Positions 6,221-9,164 of a stretch of DNA of 9,164 bases are shown here, one piece after another. The stretch lies in the NCBI GenBank assembly GCA_030040475.1, contig JASHTQ010000158.1:1-9164 (forward strand). The letters are read 5' to 3'. Position 1 is the stretch's first letter; every line of letters begins with the position of its first letter. The DNA is from Streptosporangiaceae bacterium (GTDB taxonomy: Bacteria; Actinomycetota; Actinomycetes; Streptosporangiales; Streptosporangiaceae). A program made the translations under genes and the position numbers. The notes under the pieces were generated by a model that was not told where the DNA came from, did no database searches, and saw nothing but the letters and a program-made list of their open reading frames with translations.

Positions 6221-6840
6221 CAGAAGGCAGCGCGCCGCAGGAGCAGGTCAGCGAGAAGGGCTGGGTCCGGGCTCAGGCCGATACCCGTTGCTGGATCCCG
6301 TGCCCGGAAACGTTCTCGGCCGAACACGACGACGCGACCTGGTTCACGATGCTGGCCGAGGCATGGTGGGAACAGACCGGGCTGCCGTACCAGCCGCCCG
6401 CCGTCGGGGCTCTGGCGCTGATGATCCAGCGCGCCAGGGACGGCTACGCGCGGATCGGCTGCCAGCAGATCTGGGTGTACCTGCGGGACCCCGCGGTGAC
6501 GCCGCTGCCCGTGCACATCTTCATCTGGAAGATGAAAGGCGAGCGGGCCGCGCGGCTTCGCTCCCTCAGCGGCGCCGACTACGCCGCGGGCGCCCGCCCG
6601 CCGGAAGCCGCCGAGTTCGCCACCGAGGACCTCGGCGCCGGGATCCGGGCCGTCAGCTACCGGACCAGGAAGGACCGGCTCGTGGCCATGCTGGCGTACG
6701 CGTTCCGGGTCGAGGAGTTCGAGACGGAGCTGCAGATCTTCACCGGCACCTCCGACCTGCACCAGCTGGCGGACGCCCGCGCCGACATCGACGAATTCGT
6801 CCGCGGCCTCACCGTCTTCCCCGCCGGGGCGCCGCGATGA
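6217..6840 (+). CDS. T7SS-operon hypothetical protein, soluble
   Basis: A 207-residue protein beginning in an ATGA overlap with the previous stop; GGTGGGGGCGA (6199-6209) supplies a weak ribosome site. An in-frame GTG at 6199 is an alternative start but would extend the overlap. Visible pattern: CWIPCPETF (25-33), a helix DDATWFTMLAEAWWEQTG (38-55), strands such as QIWVYLRDP and VHIFIWKMK (84-107), RAVSYRTRKDRLVAMLAYAFRV (144-165), and a final helix ADIDEFVRGLTVF (189-201). The order strand-rich core then closing helix parallels the upstream protein, so the two may be distant paralogues. No catalytic motif, signal peptide or membrane segment is recognised. Function unknown; its strict coupling to a T7SS substrate gene suggests an accessory role. 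Confidence 0.75.
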   Translation: MTEGSAPQEQVSEKGWVRAQADTRCWIPCPETFSAEHDDATWFTMLAEAWWEQTGLPYQPPAVGALALMIQRARDGYARIGCQQIWVYLRDPAVTPLPVHIFIWKMKGERAARLRSLSGADYAAGARPPEAAEFATEDLGAGIRAVSYRTRKDRLVAMLAYAFRVEEFETELQIFTGTSDLHQLADARADIDEFVRGLTVFPAGAPR

Positions 6841-7415
6841 ACGGCGCGCTGCCGCCGCCGACCCGCTGGCCGTTCCGGTCCGCTCTCGCGCGCTACCTGA
6901 TCGCCGAGCTGATCCCGTTCGTTTCCCTGTCCGTGGGCCTGCTGATGATGAAGGAACTGCAGCCCTACGGCGCCCCGTTCGGAGCCGTCATCGCGCTGCT
7001 CGGCGGGTCGGTCGGCACGTTCTACTACGCCTACAAGGTGCTCGGCAGCTCCGGCGGGTGGGCCTTCCCGCTCATCCTGCTGGCGCTCGCGAGCACGGAC
7101 CTCGGCAGCATGGTGACGGGCATCGGCGTCGTCTACGACGCCGCGCACCCGCACGGCACCCAGCCGGTCGCCACCGCCACCTACTGGCTGGCCTGGGGAT
7201 CGGTGCTCGGCGCGACCGCGGTGACGGTCGCGCTCGCCGTGGCCACCGGCGAGCGCTGGACGCGCCGTCACCTGCCGCGCGACAAGTACGACGCCATGCT
7301 GCGCTCCCGCGGCGAGTACGCCTTCCTCTGGCTTGCCTCCTACTGGCCGCGCGAGCCGGTCCCGTCGAGAGCCGCCCGGATTCTCGCCCAGCTGTTCAGC
7401 CTGCTGGAACGGTAA
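6837..7415 (+). CDS. T7SS-operon integral membrane protein, about four helices
   Basis: A 192-residue protein starting in an ATGA overlap with the preceding gene. Hydrophobic segments lie at about 22-40 (IAELIPFVSLSVGLLMM), 48-68, 74-100 and 113-138. The tail is basic (GERWTRRHLPRDKYDAM), with a short aromatic stretch YAFLWLASYW (161-170) and a final amphipathic helix. The positive tail suggests it faces the cytoplasm. No homologue family is recognised and it is not obviously EccD or EccE, which differ in size. As last gene of the operon it is a candidate membrane anchor for the two soluble proteins before it. Its last 20 nt overlap the 3' end of the converging ATPase gene. Confidence 0.8.
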   Translation: MNGALPPPTRWPFRSALARYLIAELIPFVSLSVGLLMMKELQPYGAPFGAVIALLGGSVGTFYYAYKVLGSSGGWAFPLILLALASTDLGSMVTGIGVVYDAAHPHGTQPVATATYWLAWGSVLGATAVTVALAVATGERWTRRHLPRDKYDAMLRSRGEYAFLWLASYWPREPVPSRAARILAQLFSLLER

Positions 7416-9164
7416 CGACGATCAGCGTGCCGTCGCCGGCGTGCAGCAGCGCCCTGCCCGGCCTGACCGGATGGCCGATGTGCGCGTGGCCGAGCCTGGC
7501 GCCGATGAGCTCGCCCTCCGGCAGCGTCTGCGGCGCGGTCAGGCAGCCGCGCCTGGCCCGCCGTGCGTCCACGTGCCAGCCGCCGAACCCGCTGGCCAGC
7601 GCGTCGGGGTCGCCCGCGAAGACCAGGGCGAGCGACCGCTCGCCGCCGCGCGCGACGATCGCGCCGAGTTCCCCCGCGGCCTCGCAGCCGGTGAGCAGTT
7701 CCGCGTCGTCCACCACGACCGCGCACGGCCCGGCGGCCGCAGCCAGAGCCGCGGCGAGCTCCTCCTCGCCGAGTTCCGCCCCCTCGAACGACCGGATCAC
7801 TCCGGGCTGCGATGCCAGCGACCGCAACGGCGAGGCCCGCGGCGTGACCAGCACCACCTGGGCGCCGCCGGCCAGGAACGACCTGGTCATCGACGCCAGC
7901 ACGGCGGACCTGCCGGACCGGGCCGGGCCGGCCACGACGAACGCGGGCACGCCCTGCGACAGGTCGGGCCCGCGGGCGGCAAGCTCGTCGCCGCCGACGC
8001 CGACCAGGCCCCACAGCGCCGGGGTCCCCGCCGGGCGCAGCTCCCACGCCTCGGCGAACCCGATCCTGGCGGGCAGCAGGTCGACCCGGAACGGGCGCCG
8101 TGCCCGGCAGACGCCCGCGTCGAGCTCGGCCGCCCACGCCGCGACCTGCCGCAGCGCCGCGGCCTGGCCCGGCCCGGACGCGTCCGGGGCGAGCAGCGCG
8201 ACCTGGACCTCGGTGCCCGTCCCCGCCCGGTACGCCCGGCCGGCCGGGATGTCCTCGGGCAGGTCGCGGGCGCGCAGCCCGATCAGCGCGTAGTCGTCCC
8301 GCTCGGCCAGCCGGAACGCCAGCTTGTCCTCGCACATCGCCGCGATGCGCCCGGCGAGCAGCGACCGGTCCCCGGTCATCACCAGGTGCATCCCGGCGCT
8401 CGCGCCCTCGCCGAGGATCCGGGTGATCACGTCGGTCGCCGCGCCGCCCGCCATCTCGCCGAGCGTGCTCGTGAACCCCTCCCACCGGTCGAGCAGCACC
8501 ACGATGTGCGGCAGCCGGTCCTGCCTGGCGGCGGCGGCCCGCTGCTCGACCAGGCTGGCGAACCCGGCCTCGGCCAGCAGTTCCTGCCGCCGGTCAAGCT
8601 CCGCTCCCAGCCTGCCGATCAGCCGGGTCGCCCGCTCGGCCTGGGCGCGGCTGACCACCGCGCCGCAGTGCGGCAGGTCGGCGACCGGCAGCAGCGCCCC
8701 GTTGCCGCAGTCGATCCCGTACAGGTGCACGTCGGCGCAGCTGCAGCCGACCGCGATCGAGGCGGCGACCGTGCGCAGCAGCTGGGACCGGCCCGACCGC
8801 GGCGCGCCGGCCGCCATCAGGTGGCCGAACCCGCTCAGGCTGAGCACCGCAGGCCGCTGCCGCTGGAGCTCGGGACAATCATTTATCCCGAACGGAAGTT
8901 GTGCCTCCGCGCGGCCCTGGTGCCTGGTCCCCGTGGCGGGCAGGTCGCGGAGCAGCAGCGTCCGCGGCAGCGGCGGCAGCCACGGGCTGTGCTGGGCGGG
9001 AACGCGCTGCCCGGCCGCGGCCCGCTTGACCTGCTCGACGAGCACGGTCAGGTCGGTGATCTCGCCCTCCGCGTGTGCCCGCGCGGACGGGCGCTGCGGG
9101 GCCGGCCGGCCCAGCCCGGGCCAGTCCAGCGGCGTCACCCACGGCCGCTGCGTCCCGGCCGCGC
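7396..9164 (-). CDS. FtsK/SpoIIIE (EccC-like) ATPase, C-terminal two modules, runs off the right edge
   Basis: The frame stays open to the window end, so the GTG at 9138 is only an internal codon and the 5' part is missing. Counting from that codon, residues 28-60 are the tail of an upstream ATPase module, ending in SPWLPPLP. Module 2 follows: GHLMAAGAPRSGRSQLLRT with P-loop 111-118, LYGIDCGNGALLPVADLPHCG (139-159) and Walker B HIVVLLDRWE (211-220). Module 3 has P-loop GPARSGRS (404-411) and Walker B CAVVVDDAE (472-480). Both P-loops have Arg where Walker A has Lys. EccC proteins carry three such modules and power and select T7SS substrates at the membrane; the first module is the catalytic one. 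The pattern also fits large actinomycete FtsK/SpoIIIE proteins with an N-terminal FHA domain, which would lie outside this window. Confidence 0.88.
   Translation of the reverse strand, partial: AAGTQRPWVTPLDWPGLGRPAPQRPSARAHAEGEITDLTVLVEQVKRAAAGQRVPAQHSPWLPPLPRTLLLRDLPATGTRHQGRAEAQLPFGINDCPELQRQRPAVLSLSGFGHLMAAGAPRSGRSQLLRTVAASIAVGCSCADVHLYGIDCGNGALLPVADLPHCGAVVSRAQAERATRLIGRLGAELDRRQELLAEAGFASLVEQRAAAARQDRLPHIVVLLDRWEGFTSTLGEMAGGAATDVITRILGEGASAGMHLVMTGDRSLLAGRIAAMCEDKLAFRLAERDDYALIGLRARDLPEDIPAGRAYRAGTGTEVQVALLAPDASGPGQAAALRQVAAWAAELDAGVCRARRPFRVDLLPARIGFAEAWELRPAGTPALWGLVGVGGDELAARGPDLSQGVPAFVVAGPARSGRSAVLASMTRSFLAGGAQVVLVTPRASPLRSLASQPGVIRSFEGAELGEEELAAALAAAAGPCAVVVDDAELLTGCEAAGELGAIVARGGERSLALVFAGDPDALASGFGGWHVDARRARRGCLTAPQTLPEGELIGARLGHAHIGHPVRPGRALLHAGDGTLIVVTVPAG

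Noticed and set aside
7058..8293. 411-residue plus-strand frame
   Set aside because: It overlaps the membrane-protein gene out of frame and then runs antisense to the ATPase, whose P-loops and Walker B motifs are clear. The Ser/Ala/Pro-rich product has no recognisable domain.

Overview
The window looks like chromosomal DNA from a high-GC actinomycete. GC content is very high, codons mostly end in G or C, starts are GTG or ATG, and one gene appears leaderless. The proteins are types common in Streptomyces, Streptosporangiales and related mycelial actinobacteria. No mobile element, tRNA, rRNA or CRISPR array is visible. Genus cannot be fixed from this sequence alone.

Left part (1-3580), metabolism and transport. 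A class I [4Fe-4S] fumarate hydratase on the minus strand runs off the left edge. Upstream of it is about 525 nt without a confident gene. That gap holds an AT-richer fumarase promoter region, a 19-bp direct repeat, a weak 50-residue small ORF and, at the far end, a 56-bp nested palindrome. The palindrome overlaps the stop codon of a MarR-family regulator (minus strand). The regulator is divergent from an MFS transporter (plus strand). A short AT-rich interval with inverted repeats separates them, so the simplest model is a MarR repressor controlling itself and the transporter. A 13-bp stem hairpin ends the transporter gene.

Right part (3581-9164), a type VII (ESX/T7SS-like) secretion neighbourhood. 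Five plus-strand genes are tightly packed: a WXG100-like small protein; a 495-residue putative T7SS-secreted protein (N-terminal helical export region, D-x-x-S/W-W signature, hydrophobic segments, undefined C-terminus); two soluble proteins of unknown function; and a four-helix membrane protein. The last three junctions overlap by 10, 4 and 4 nt, indicating translational coupling. Converging on this operon, and overlapping its last gene by 20 nt, is the C-terminal part of a large FtsK/SpoIIIE (EccC-like) ATPase that runs off the right edge. It contains two ATPase modules whose P-loops both carry Arg in place of the Walker A Lys.

How it may fit together (inference): the ATPase would be the motor or substrate receptor, the WXG100-like protein a partner for export, the 495-residue protein the main substrate or a surface/pore component, and the last three genes accessory. 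EccB, EccD, EccE and mycosin are not in the window.
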